DNA of 5,555 nt from JAKPCT01 sp029553165 (GTDB taxonomy: Bacteria > Bacillota > UBA4882 > UBA8346): contig DAORZT010000100.1 in NCBI GenBank assembly GCA_035359995.1, positions 1 to 5,555 of the forward strand, written 5' to 3'. The translations under genes and the position numbers were made by a program. Below, in pieces: positions 1 through 5,102 of this stretch. Positions within the stretch are counted from its first letter, which is position 1; each line of letters opens with the position of its first letter. The notes under the pieces were generated by a model that was not told the origin of the DNA, did not search any database, and saw only the letters and a list, made by a program, of their open reading frames with translations.

Positions 1-25
1 AACTATTGATTTTTCAATGTTCACT

Positions 26-42
26 GCACATTAACTATGTGC
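26..42. repeat. Short dyad upstream of the first gene
   Basis: GCACAT (26-31) and ATGTGC (37-42) form a perfect 6-bp inverted repeat around a 5-base loop. A smaller dyad, ATTGA/TCAAT, lies at 5-18. Neither is followed by a T-run, so they do not look like terminators. They could be an operator or a leader hairpin for the gene at 81. I see no convincing -35/-10 pair in bases 1-80. Confidence 0.3.
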
Positions 43-80
43 GAAAGTTGATTAAGTAATTAATAAAGGGGAAGCCGTCT

Positions 81-296
81 ATGGCAGATAAGAAACCAAA
101 GAAAAAAAAGGCCCTGGAATATACTGCAGTTGAACAACCTAAACCAACAGTAAAAACACAAGCGGAGAATGCAGAGTTAAAAGAGCCAATAAATCTTGGT
201 TATCCTTTTTTAAAATTTGACCAGGAAAATTTAATTCAAGGAATAATCTTAGGGGAGATTCTAAATGCTCCGCGGTGTCGGAGAAGACTTAGATGA
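81..296 (+). CDS. Small basic protein of unknown function, 71 aa
   Basis: I do not recognise this protein. The ATG is supported by AAGGGGA at 66-72, eight bases upstream, and an intrinsic terminator follows nine bases after the stop, so it looks like a real single-gene unit. The N-terminus is lysine-rich (residues 4-10) and is followed by a probably disordered Glu/Lys/Pro stretch to about residue 38. The last 25 residues look more ordered. They contain a hydrophobic segment, LIQGIILGEIL, and end in an arginine cluster, PRCRRRLR. That layout, with a flexible charged head and a short amphipathic tail ending in basic residues, suggests a binding or peripheral-membrane peptide, but this is inference. 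There is no signal peptide and no full-length membrane segment. It is convergent with the gene at 362-607. Confidence 0.7.
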   Translation: MADKKPKKKKALEYTAVEQPKPTVKTQAENAELKEPINLGYPFLKFDQENLIQGIILGEILNAPRCRRRLR

Positions 297-304
297 TGAC
301 TTAG

Positions 305-329
305 GGGCTGTTTTAGCAACAGCCCTTTT
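305..329 (+). terminator. Intrinsic terminator of the 81-296 gene
   Basis: GGGCTGTT (305-312) pairs perfectly with AACAGCCC (318-325) around a 5-base loop and is followed by TTTT. It begins nine bases after the stop at 296. There is no matching A-run on the 5' side, so it should work in the plus direction only. Confidence 0.85.
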
Positions 330-361
330 GTTTGGATTTAGGAATAATAGTAGTAAAAAAA

Positions 362-607
362 TTAGTTATTGTTGTCTTCAATGGTGTTATCAGTTATTAT
401 TTGATTTGTTTCCAAGGTGTTGATTGCTTCGGTTTCACTAACAATGGCAATTAATTGGTAGGTAGCTTTTTTGCCGGGGAAATACATTTTTTTTGCTTGG
501 TTAATTGCTTTTACTTCTGCATCTTGAGGATTGTCTGCTTCGACGATCAGATCAATTCGACGTTGTTTTTTTCCTAATGATACTTTAACCGATGCTCCAA
601 ATAACAT
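362..607 (-). CDS. Small alpha/beta protein of unknown function, 81 aa
   Basis: I do not recognise this protein. The start is firm: on the minus strand GGAGGT (complement of 616-621) lies eight bases before the ATG at 607-605. The pattern suggests a strand at about residues 6-11, a strand at 17-24 (RRIDLIVEA), a helix at about 27-42 (NPQDAEVKAINQAKKMYF) and a further strand at about 49-57 (TYQLIAIVS). A low-complexity tail rich in Asn, Thr and Ile follows from about 62, ending EDNNN. This is a compact beta-beta-alpha-beta domain with a disordered acidic tail. There is no signal peptide or membrane segment, so it is probably cytoplasmic. It stands alone and is divergent from the cysteine-rich gene at 786. 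I see no convincing promoter or terminator of its own. Confidence 0.75.
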   Translation of the reverse strand: MLFGASVKVSLGKKQRRIDLIVEADNPQDAEVKAINQAKKMYFPGKKATYQLIAIVSETEAINTLETNQIITDNTIEDNNN

Positions 608-729
608 TTATTCTTACCTCCGGAATTATTATTCGGCTTAGAGTAAGTTAATCCTTTAATTCTTTTATCAAATCAGATCTAGTTTTATTTTGGAAATCTT
701 GTTGATTTAAGAAGTGATGATTATTTGTT

Positions 730-760
730 TGAATTAATTTGTTTAATAATTGTGAAACTA
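730..760 (+). promoter_or_regulatory. Weak sigma-F/G-like promoter candidate
   Basis: TGAATT (730-735) and GAAACTA (754-760), 18 bases apart, partly resemble the sigma-G type consensus TGMATA / CATACTA. The second box also nearly fits the sigma-F type GGNNANAMTR. No good sigma-A pair is visible in this spacer. The implied start near 768 would leave a short leader carrying AGGAG at 775-779. The match is imperfect and, in AT-rich DNA, could be chance. Confidence 0.25.
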
Positions 761-785
761 TGAAAAAATCATTTAGGAGCTAATA

Positions 786-998
786 ATGCGTGAATGTTTG
801 TTAAGGCCAGAGGAACATTGTATAGAGTGTGGGGAGTGTAGTTATTGCGATCTCGATCAATCAAAAATATGTACTAATTGTTGTCGCTGTCTTGGTGATA
901 GTGATTATAATGCGGTAGAGATTACCGAGATAATTGTACCCAAAGAAATTAAGCTGAAAAGCAAAAGACTCTCTTCCAAAAATAGTAGTTCATTTTAG
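786..998 (+). CDS. Small cysteine-rich putative metal or Fe-S protein, 70 aa
   Basis: Nine of the first 35 residues are cysteine: C4, C12, C15, C18, C21, C29, C32, C33 and C35. They form two clusters, CxxCxxCxxC (12-21) and CxxCCxC (29-35). The first begins CIECGEC, much like the start of a ferredoxin 4Fe-4S motif, but the fourth Cys comes after two residues rather than three and no Pro follows. Binding of zinc or an Fe-S cluster is therefore likely, but the metal cannot be named. The second half holds a short segment VEITEIIVP and a Lys/Ser-rich tail. The start is set by AGGAG at 775-779, six bases before the ATG. A strong terminator follows 2 bases after the stop, so the gene is monocistronic. 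It lies directly upstream of the cotJ operon, and a sporulation link is only a guess. I do not recognise a named family. Confidence 0.8.
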   Translation: MRECLLRPEEHCIECGECSYCDLDQSKICTNCCRCLGDSDYNAVEITEIIVPKEIKLKSKRLSSKNSSSF

Positions 999-1000
999 TT

Positions 1001-1025
1001 GATTCCGTTACGGAATCTTTTTTTT
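1001..1025 (+). terminator. Strong intrinsic terminator after the Cys-rich gene
   Basis: GATTCCG (1001-1007) pairs perfectly with CGGAATC (1011-1017) around a TTA loop and is followed directly by eight T residues (1018-1025). It separates the cysteine-rich gene from the cotJ operon. Confidence 0.92.
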
Positions 1026-1052
1026 GCAGTTAAAACAGGACTAAATCCTTAG

Positions 1053-1079
1053 AGCATTTTGGCCAAATACGAATAGACT
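1053..1079 (+). promoter_or_regulatory. Tentative sigma-E-like promoter of cotJABC
   Basis: cotJ in Bacillus subtilis is transcribed by mother-cell sigma-E. Here AGCATTTT (1053-1060) loosely resembles the sigma-E -35 box and AATAGACT (1072-1079) the -10 box CATACANT. The 11-base gap is shorter than usual. An overlapping alternative -10 is AATACGAA (1066-1073). The implied start would lie just upstream of the ribosome binding site at 1094-1101. The family expectation is good but the sequence match is weak. Confidence 0.25.
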
Positions 1080-1109
1080 AATGACAAAAGGTCTAAGGAG
1101 GCTAATGTA

Positions 1110-1268
1110 ATGAATGAGATACCTCAAGTAATATTAAGGTTAGGCCAGGCTTATGTGCCGTTTCAAGTATATGTTAACCGGTGGGAGCCGATGAAAGCTC
1201 TAATGATGGGAACCATTTTCCCGGAATTATATCGACCATATTATAGCGAAGAGCATCGGAGGGGATAA
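1110..1268 (+). CDS. cotJA: Spore coat associated protein CotJA, 52 aa
   Basis: Translation from the ATG at 1110 gives a 52-residue protein that reads as CotJA. Its core is LGQAYVPFQVYVNRWEPMKAL, then GTIFPELYRPY. The signature parts AYVPFQVY and GTxFPELYRPY are typical of the family. CotJA is a small coat component made in the mother cell and needed, with CotJB and CotJC, to build part of the inner spore coat. The length is slightly shorter than the usual 60-80 residues, mainly because the N-terminus is short. The start is supported by TAAGGAGG at 1094-1101, eight bases upstream. The stop (1266-1268) is separated from the cotJB start by a single base, so the two are probably translationally coupled. 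It is the first gene of cotJABC. Confidence 0.93.
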   Translation: MNEIPQVILRLGQAYVPFQVYVNRWEPMKALMMGTIFPELYRPYYSEEHRRG

Positions 1269-1269
1269 A

Positions 1270-1524
1270 ATGCTACGGGAGCAACTTGAATTATTGAACA
1301 ATATCAAAGCTGTTGAGTTTACAGCCTTGGAATTAAATTTGTATCTGGATACACATCCGACTGATCAACGGGCGATAATGGACTACAATGCATCAGTTCA
1401 AGAATGGGAACGGCTGCGCGCGATCTATGTAGAAAAATACGGGCCGTTACTGCCAACGGATATCGTTGAGGGGTCCAGTTGGAGATGGATTGAAGGACCA
1501 TGGCCATGGGAGATTGATTATTAA
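1270..1524 (+). CDS. cotJB: Spore coat protein CotJB, 84 aa
   Basis: This small hydrophilic protein matches CotJB in length, gene order and motifs. It opens with a helix ending in LNLYLDTHPTDQ (about residues 22-33), where YLDTHPxDQ is the family hallmark. A second helical stretch, DYNASVQEWERLRAIYVEKYGPL, spans about 38-60, and the protein ends in a Trp/Pro-rich tail, WRWIEGPWPWE. CotJB acts with CotJA and CotJC in the spore coat and has no known enzymatic role. The ribosome binding site GGAGGGG (1258-1264) lies inside the end of cotJA, five bases before the ATG, which fits coupled translation. cotJC begins 40 bases downstream. Confidence 0.94.
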   Translation: MLREQLELLNNIKAVEFTALELNLYLDTHPTDQRAIMDYNASVQEWERLRAIYVEKYGPLLPTDIVEGSSWRWIEGPWPWEIDY

Positions 1525-1552
1525 AAACTGATATTTGATTTACATCGGATCG

Positions 1553-1558
1553 AGGAGG
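1553..1558 (+). promoter_or_regulatory. Ribosome binding site that fixes the cotJC start
   Basis: AGGAGG at 1553-1558 lies six bases before the ATG at 1565. An in-frame TTG at 1535 would place this site inside the coding region as an Arg-Arg pair and add ten residues that do not fit the family. The ATG at 1565 is therefore the start. Confidence 0.9.
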
Positions 1559-1564
1559 ATAATT

Positions 1565-2137
1565 ATGTGGATCTATGAAAAGAAATTGCAGTATCCTGCA
1601 AAAGTCGGAAGAGCAAACTTAAAGATGGCCAAATATTTGATAACGCAGTATGGGGGGCCGGATGGCGAACTTTCTGCTGCCTTACGTTATTTAAATCAAA
1701 GATATTCGATGCCTACTAATGTAACAAAGGGAATCTTAACTGATATTGGAACTGAGGAGCTGGCCCATTTGGAGATAATTGCAACTTTAGTATATAAACT
1801 GGTAAAAGACGCCAGTGTTGCTGAGCTTAAAGCAGCCGGCTTAGGTAGTCATTATGCTGACCATGACCGGGCCTTGTTTTATGTTGATGCCGAGGGTAAT
1901 CCATGGACAGCGGCTTATATTCAGGCCAAAGGTGATCCGGTTGCTGACCTGATTGAGGATCTGGCTGCGGAGAAAAAAGCAGAAGCGACATACCAGTGGT
2001 TAATTGACCTGACCGATGATCCTGATCTAAAAGATACTTTGAATTATTTAAGAGTAAGGGAGATCGTTCATTTTCAACGATTTGGTGAGGCATTAGATTT
2101 GGTTCAAGAACACCAAGCTGCAAAAAAAATATTTTAA
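1565..2137 (+). CDS. cotJC: Spore coat protein CotJC, manganese catalase family, 190 aa
   Basis: The protein starts MWIYEKKLQYP, the typical CotJC N-terminus, and is a ferritin-like four-helix protein of the manganese catalase family. This family splits hydrogen peroxide at a dimanganese centre. Ligand candidates are in place: E35 in the GELSAALRYLNQRY helix, E65 and H68 in EELAH, E136 in LAAEKKAEA, and E166 with H169 in REIVH. Apart from a one-residue shift in the second pair, their spacing fits the Lactobacillus plantarum enzyme as I recall it (E35, E66, H69, E148, H181). The loop DAEGNPWTAAYIQAKGDP (about 108-125) is also family-typical. CotJC is a coat-bound protein likely to protect the spore from peroxide. 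At 190 residues it has the normal CotJC length and lacks the longer C-terminal region of soluble catalases. It is the last gene of cotJABC, closed by a terminator at 2172-2227. Confidence 0.95.
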   Translation: MWIYEKKLQYPAKVGRANLKMAKYLITQYGGPDGELSAALRYLNQRYSMPTNVTKGILTDIGTEELAHLEIIATLVYKLVKDASVAELKAAGLGSHYADHDRALFYVDAEGNPWTAAYIQAKGDPVADLIEDLAAEKKAEATYQWLIDLTDDPDLKDTLNYLRVREIVHFQRFGEALDLVQEHQAAKKIF

Positions 2138-2171
2138 CAGAGAGTTATATCAGGACGAACAAAAATAATAC

Positions 2172-2227
2172 CCCTATAATTTTTTTGCTTGTTATTACAA
2201 AAACAACTAAAAGATTATAGGGTTTTT
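2172..2227 (+). terminator. Long-stem terminator of the cotJ operon
   Basis: CCCTATAAT (2172-2180) pairs with ATTATAGGG (2214-2222). The stem can extend through TTTT with AAAA (2209-2212, one bulged G) and TTGTT (2189-2193) with AACAA (2202-2206). A TTTTT run follows at 2223-2227. It lies 34 bases after the cotJC stop. Confidence 0.82.
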
Positions 2228-2254
2228 AATTTTGCTTTATCAATTTTTTAAGTT

Positions 2255-2263
2255 TGGTATAAT
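2255..2263 (+). promoter_or_regulatory. Extended -10 promoter for the nitroreductase-pspC unit
   Basis: TGG directly followed by TATAAT (2258-2263) is a consensus extended -10 element for the housekeeping sigma factor. The best -35 candidate is TTGCTT (2232-2237), but its 20-base spacer is too long, so the extended -10 probably carries recognition. Transcription would start near 2270, leaving a leader of about 48 bases before the ATG at 2318. Confidence 0.55.
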
Positions 2264-2317
2264 AATAGTTGAAATACTACTATAAACAGTTAATTTCGAA
2301 GCCTGGAGGGTAGATCA

Positions 2318-2839
2318 ATGTTTGTTGAACTGTTAAAACGGAGAAGAAGTACCCGTGTTTTTTTAAAAAAAGCGGTTGAAAAGAGTAAGGTCGACTATTT
2401 GATTGAATGTGCATTATTGGCTCCATCTTCACGGAGTCGGCGCCCTTGGGAGTTTGTAATCGTTGATGAACCTAACTTATTAGCTCAGCTTGCAACTTGC
2501 CGTGAACATGGTTCCGGTTTTTTGGCAAACGCTCCATTAGGTATTGTGGTAGTTGCTGACCCTGATAAATGTGATGTTTGGATTGAGGATGCTTCAATCG
2601 TGGCAATACTTTTACAGTTGGCAGCGGAGTCAATTGGTCTGGGATCATGTTGGATTCAAGTGCGGAAACGTTATAAAAGCGATGGTGAATCAGCAGAAGA
2701 CTACATTAAAAAAATATTAAATGTTCCAAATGAATACCAGGTTGAGTGTATTATTGCAGTTGGGTATAAAGAAGAATTGACCGATAATCTAAGTGAAGCT
2801 TCAAATCTGTTAGAAAAGGTCCATTATAATAAATATTAA
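2318..2839 (+). CDS. Nitroreductase-family flavoprotein, 173 aa
   Basis: Members of this family bind FMN and use NAD(P)H to reduce nitro compounds, quinones or other acceptors. The physiological substrate cannot be told from sequence. The N-terminal FMN-phosphate signature RRRSTRVF (8-15) is intact. It is followed by LLAPSSRSRRPWEFVIVD (about 33-49), where the usual APS(A/S)xNxQPW pattern has Arg at the position normally held by Gln. The central helix EDASIVAILLQLAAESIGLGSCWIQVR (90-116) and the segment CIIAVGYKEE (about 144-153) complete the core. The C-terminal LLEKVHYNKY resembles the ending of clostridial members. At 173 residues it has the normal length of the short single-domain subgroup and should form a cytoplasmic homodimer. 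GGAGGG (2305-2310) sits seven bases before the ATG. pspC starts 15 bases after the stop, so the two are probably one operon. Confidence 0.93.
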   Translation: MFVELLKRRRSTRVFLKKAVEKSKVDYLIECALLAPSSRSRRPWEFVIVDEPNLLAQLATCREHGSGFLANAPLGIVVVADPDKCDVWIEDASIVAILLQLAAESIGLGSCWIQVRKRYKSDGESAEDYIKKILNVPNEYQVECIIAVGYKEELTDNLSEASNLLEKVHYNKY

Positions 2840-2854
2840 GTTGGAGGTTACAAT

Positions 2855-3049
2855 ATGACCACAAAAAGACTTTATAAAGTGGATGAAGGAAAGATGATTG
2901 ACGGAGTGTGTGCCGGTATAGCCGAGTACTTTAATATTGATCCGAGTTTAGTGCGGATTGGGTGGGTAATATTTACGTTAACAGGTGGTGCTGGCTTATT
3001 GGCATATATCATCGCAGCAATAATATTACCGCGTAAGAGTAAAATCTAA
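2855..3049 (+). CDS. PspC-domain membrane protein, 64 aa
   Basis: This is a minimal PspC-domain protein. The family hallmark runs through residues 16-37: DGVCAGIAEYFNIDPSLVRIGW. A single membrane helix spans about 35-58, ending in Pro and a basic tail, RKSKI, which should stay on the cytoplasmic side if the helix is a hairpin or else be exported. In enterobacteria PspC senses envelope stress and binds PspA. In Bacillota the short PspC-only proteins have a similar envelope role that is less well defined. No pspA or pspB homologue is in the window. GGAGGT (2843-2848) is six bases before the ATG. The gene lies 15 bases after the nitroreductase and probably shares its promoter. No terminator is evident after it. 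Confidence 0.92.
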   Translation: MTTKRLYKVDEGKMIDGVCAGIAEYFNIDPSLVRIGWVIFTLTGGAGLLAYIIAAIILPRKSKI

Positions 3050-3060
3050 TAGTTAATATA

Positions 3061-3072
3061 GCAGGTACTTGC
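3061..3072. repeat. 12-base near-palindrome between pspC and the ABC-2 gene
   Basis: GCAGGTACTTGC is self-complementary except for one G-T pair. It lies 12 bases after the pspC stop. It is short and lacks a T-run, so it is more like a protein-binding site than a terminator, but there is no other evidence for a function. Confidence 0.3.
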
Positions 3073-3118
3073 ATAATTATGGCGAAATATAAAATTATAG
3101 AATGTTTTAGTTGAAAGT

Positions 3119-3135
3119 GATAGTAGTTTACTATC
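3119..3135. promoter_or_regulatory. Perfect 7-bp dyad just upstream of the ABC-2 gene
   Basis: GATAGTA (3119-3125) and TACTATC (3129-3135) form a perfect inverted repeat around GTT, seven bases before the AAGGGGG ribosome binding site (3142-3148). There is no T-run, so it is not a terminator. It could be an operator for a dimeric regulator or a leader hairpin affecting translation of the downstream gene. No convincing promoter can be placed beside it. Confidence 0.4.
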
Positions 3136-3159
3136 TAAATTAAGGGGGATAATTAAGCA

Positions 3160-4791
3160 ATGATTGCTTTCAACTTAGTTAAGAAAGAATTCAAGCAAAA
3201 TGCACTAATTTTTATTATTCCATATTTAATTCTAGTTGCAATAATCATTTTGAACCTTCGCAATGGTGATTGGTTGAATCCCAATTGGGCTGAGATATTC
3301 ACAATTTGCCTTCCGTTTGCAATGGCTGGAGCGTATGGTTTACAAGCGTTTGATCTTGAAGTGTCTGGACAAACCAAGGATTTTTTGTTAACGAAACCTT
3401 TGACGATTAACAGTATTATCTGGTCAAAGTTCTTTTGCGGACTAGCTGTTTGGTTGCCATTTGCTTTTATTTGGGTTGCTTTAATCAATCCACAAAGTTT
3501 TATTAAACCGGATTTAAATAATATTAATAGTTTTTGGTTGACTTCATTCGTTATGATGGTCCTGACTTTATATTCAGCCAGTTTTCTAACGGGAATTTTG
3601 GTAAAAGGCCCAATAAAGTTACTGGTAGCAATATTGATTGGTGGTATAGCTTTAGGATGGACTTTATTTGCTTGGAGCGAATTTCTGACTTTAATCTTTT
3701 ATCTTCAGATTGAAAGATTTCAATTGTTGGCACTTATTTTCTATTATCTTTTCATTATATTCTTAAGTTTATTGATAATCCGGATTACGGTCAGTATTAT
3801 CTTTGGTATTTTTAAAAATATTGAAATCAAGGATAATTTAAAGCAAGTTTTGCTTCCAGTTCTAATTTTAATAATCTTGCCGTTACTGATAATTCCATTT
3901 AACTACTATAATCGGCCGGTTATTTGTTCGTTTGATAATTTGTTGACATCAATTTTTAAACAGAGTGACTGGTTTATTGCGATGAAAGGAATTAACCAGC
4001 CGTCAGGTGATTTATTTGCTTTTAGTGATGACCAGGGACGTTTAGCAATTGGGAAACTCTATGAAAAACCAGAAGTAGTTTATGTAAGCAATAGTGATGG
4101 TGAAGAGTCGCTTAATAATTTATGTTGGTCACCAAATGGAAAGTACATTTCTTTTTCAGATAATCACCGTATTAAAATTTATTTGCTAAAAAATAAAAAG
4201 ACCATAGATTTTATTGATGGAGATATTTCGTTTTGGTCTCATGACAGTAAAGAAATAATGATTGGAAAAGTATTAGAGAGTGAAACGCAATTGTCTGAAA
4301 CGGGTGGTGAGGTGCAAAGACAAGTTATTAATTTGCGTGTTTACGATCTATATAATAGAGTTGGGAGAGTAATTGGTAATTTTACTACCACGGGCTTTTC
4401 GTTGGGCTGGGACTCGAAGAACAGCAATCTGTTAGCAGTTGATATTAGTGGTGTCTTAAAAGTTATTAATACCTCTGGGACCGTCGAAGAGATTAACCTA
4501 TTTGATATAGATGAACAAGAAACGGTTTTTGCCAGCGAGGTATTTTATGCTGATTCAACAGGAAGAAAATTGAAAATAGTTGTTTTTAGTATTAATCGTC
4601 AAGTAGATAAAAAGAATGTGAGATATAATGTAAGATGGTATGACTTTATTTCTGATACCAAAGAAATTAAATTAACTGGGGTTTTGCAGGATGTTGCTTA
4701 TAATGATGTGATTGGTTATAATAAGAATAATTTAGCACTGGTTCGGAAGTATGATAATGGATTGTATAAACAGGTTAAGTTAACCAGATAA
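3160..4791 (+). CDS. ABC-2-type permease fused to a C-terminal propeller-like domain, 543 aa
   Basis: The first half looks like an ABC-2 transporter membrane domain. A cytoplasmic start, MIAFNLVKKEFKQN, is followed by hydrophobic segments at about 16-33, 45-63, 92-110, 126-147, 152-180, 187-217 and 229-247. The loop after the second segment, TKDFLLTKPLTINSIIWSK (72-90), is the typical ABC-2 cytoplasmic motif. Lysine-rich loops near 149-153 and 219-228 support seven crossings with the C-terminus outside. Residues 250-543 form a soluble region with repeated four-strand-like units, for example LCWSPNGKYISFSD (321-334), FWSHDSKEIMIGK (358-370), LGWDSKNSNLLAVD (415-428) and NNLALVRKYDNG (523-534). 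These resemble TolB or WD40 propeller blades. The substrate is unknown. No ABC ATPase is in the window, so it must borrow one or act otherwise. AAGGGGG at 3142-3148 is the ribosome binding site, 11 bases before the ATG. A terminator follows at 4815. Confidence 0.85.
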   Translation: MIAFNLVKKEFKQNALIFIIPYLILVAIIILNLRNGDWLNPNWAEIFTICLPFAMAGAYGLQAFDLEVSGQTKDFLLTKPLTINSIIWSKFFCGLAVWLPFAFIWVALINPQSFIKPDLNNINSFWLTSFVMMVLTLYSASFLTGILVKGPIKLLVAILIGGIALGWTLFAWSEFLTLIFYLQIERFQLLALIFYYLFIIFLSLLIIRITVSIIFGIFKNIEIKDNLKQVLLPVLILIILPLLIIPFNYYNRPVICSFDNLLTSIFKQSDWFIAMKGINQPSGDLFAFSDDQGRLAIGKLYEKPEVVYVSNSDGEESLNNLCWSPNGKYISFSDNHRIKIYLLKNKKTIDFIDGDISFWSHDSKEIMIGKVLESETQLSETGGEVQRQVINLRVYDLYNRVGRVIGNFTTTGFSLGWDSKNSNLLAVDISGVLKVINTSGTVEEINLFDIDEQETVFASEVFYADSTGRKLKIVVFSINRQVDKKNVRYNVRWYDFISDTKEIKLTGVLQDVAYNDVIGYNKNNLALVRKYDNGLYKQVKLTR

Positions 4792-4814
4792 TTAATTTTG
4801 AGAGTATAATTTTC

Positions 4815-4849
4815 AACTGTTGCAAAGTCGATTTGCTAACAGTTTTTTT
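4815..4849 (+). terminator. Intrinsic terminator of the ABC-2/propeller gene
   Basis: AACTGTT-GCAAA (4815-4826) pairs with TTTGC-T-AACAGTT (4832-4844). This gives a 12-bp stem with one bulged T, a GTCGA loop and a T-run at 4843-4849. It starts 24 bases after the stop at 4791. Confidence 0.88.
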
Positions 4850-4917
4850 ATGTGTAGTCTTCTGAATTTCTAATGAATTCTTAAGGTGAAAGACAGCTTG
4901 CATGACTATATATAATG

Positions 4918-4961
4918 AAAAAACGCGAAGAGTCAGGTGAGAAGAGACATCCTGACTCTTC
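4918..4961 (-). terminator. Probable terminator of the PAP2 gene
   Basis: GAAGAGTCAGG (4927-4937) and CCTGACTCTTC (4951-4961) form a perfect 11-bp stem around a 13-base loop. On the minus strand the stem is followed by GCG and then six T residues (complement of 4918-4923), as expected for an intrinsic terminator. It lies about 140 bases beyond the PAP2 stop. On the plus strand no T-run follows. Confidence 0.6.
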
Positions 4962-4973
4962 AATCAGAAGCTG

Positions 4974-5005
4974 AAATTAATAGTAAGCAACCAAACTATT
5001 AATTT
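4974..5005. repeat. AT-rich 11-bp inverted repeat
   Basis: AAATTAATAGT (4974-4984) and ACTATTAATTT (4995-5005) pair perfectly around the loop AAGCAACCAA. The loop segment AAGCAA (4985-4990) is itself complementary to TTGCTT at 5025-5030, extending to GTAAGCAA with TTGCTTAC, so a pseudoknot or an alternative fold is possible. Confidence 0.5.
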
Positions 5006-5030
5006 AGCCCTGGTATTTTTATTATTGCTT

Positions 5031-5085
5031 ACAGTTAAAAAAATTATTCGCATGAATTATTACAATTATCTAACTGTTATTTTTT
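5031..5085 (+). terminator. Weak plus-strand terminator-like element
   Basis: ACAGTTA (5031-5037) pairs with TAACTGT (5071-5077) across a 33-base AT-rich loop, followed by TATTTTTT (5078-5085). The stem is short and the loop large, so it is a weak terminator at best. It would matter only if a transcript starts in this region. Confidence 0.25.
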
Positions 5086-5102
5086 CGGTTTTTAAAGCTT
5101 TT

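Larger units (their letters stand above)
4850..5102. other. Convergent intergenic region without a convincing gene
   Basis: The gap between the plus-strand ABC-2 gene and the minus-strand PAP2 gene holds no reading frame with a ribosome binding site. It does hold a TATAAT box at 4911-4916, an 11-bp hairpin at 4927-4961, an 11-bp AT-rich hairpin at 4974-5005 and two further complementary segment pairs up to 5085. Read on the minus strand, it is most simply the 3' untranslated region of the PAP2 gene. Read on the plus strand, it could be a small structured RNA. Confidence 0.6.

Noticed and set aside
1105..1110. ATG TAA mini-frame upstream of cotJA
   Set aside because: A start followed at once by a stop between the ribosome binding site and the real ATG is most likely chance.
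1319..1507. Minus-strand 62-residue frame
   Set aside because: Antisense to cotJB, with no ribosome binding site or recognisable motif.
1535..1564. Ten-residue N-terminal extension of CotJC from a TTG
   Set aside because: It runs through the AGGAGG ribosome binding site, and the ATG at 1565 gives the family-typical N-terminus.
1827..2123. Minus-strand 98-residue frame
   Set aside because: Antisense to cotJC, a certain gene, with no family resemblance.
3111..3139. TTGAAA-N17-TCTAAA as a promoter with the dyad in its spacer
   Set aside because: The predicted start would fall in the ribosome binding site at 3142-3148, leaving no usable leader.
3153..3733. Two minus-strand frames (3153-3488 and 3551-3733)
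   Set aside because: Both are antisense shadows of the ABC-2 membrane domain.
4775..4963. Minus-strand 62-residue frame
   Set aside because: TTG start without a ribosome binding site. It overlaps two hairpins and the end of the ABC-2 gene.
4915..4974. Nineteen-residue frame starting MKKREESGEK
   Set aside because: No ribosome binding site, and it lies across the 11-bp hairpin, so it is better explained as non-coding.
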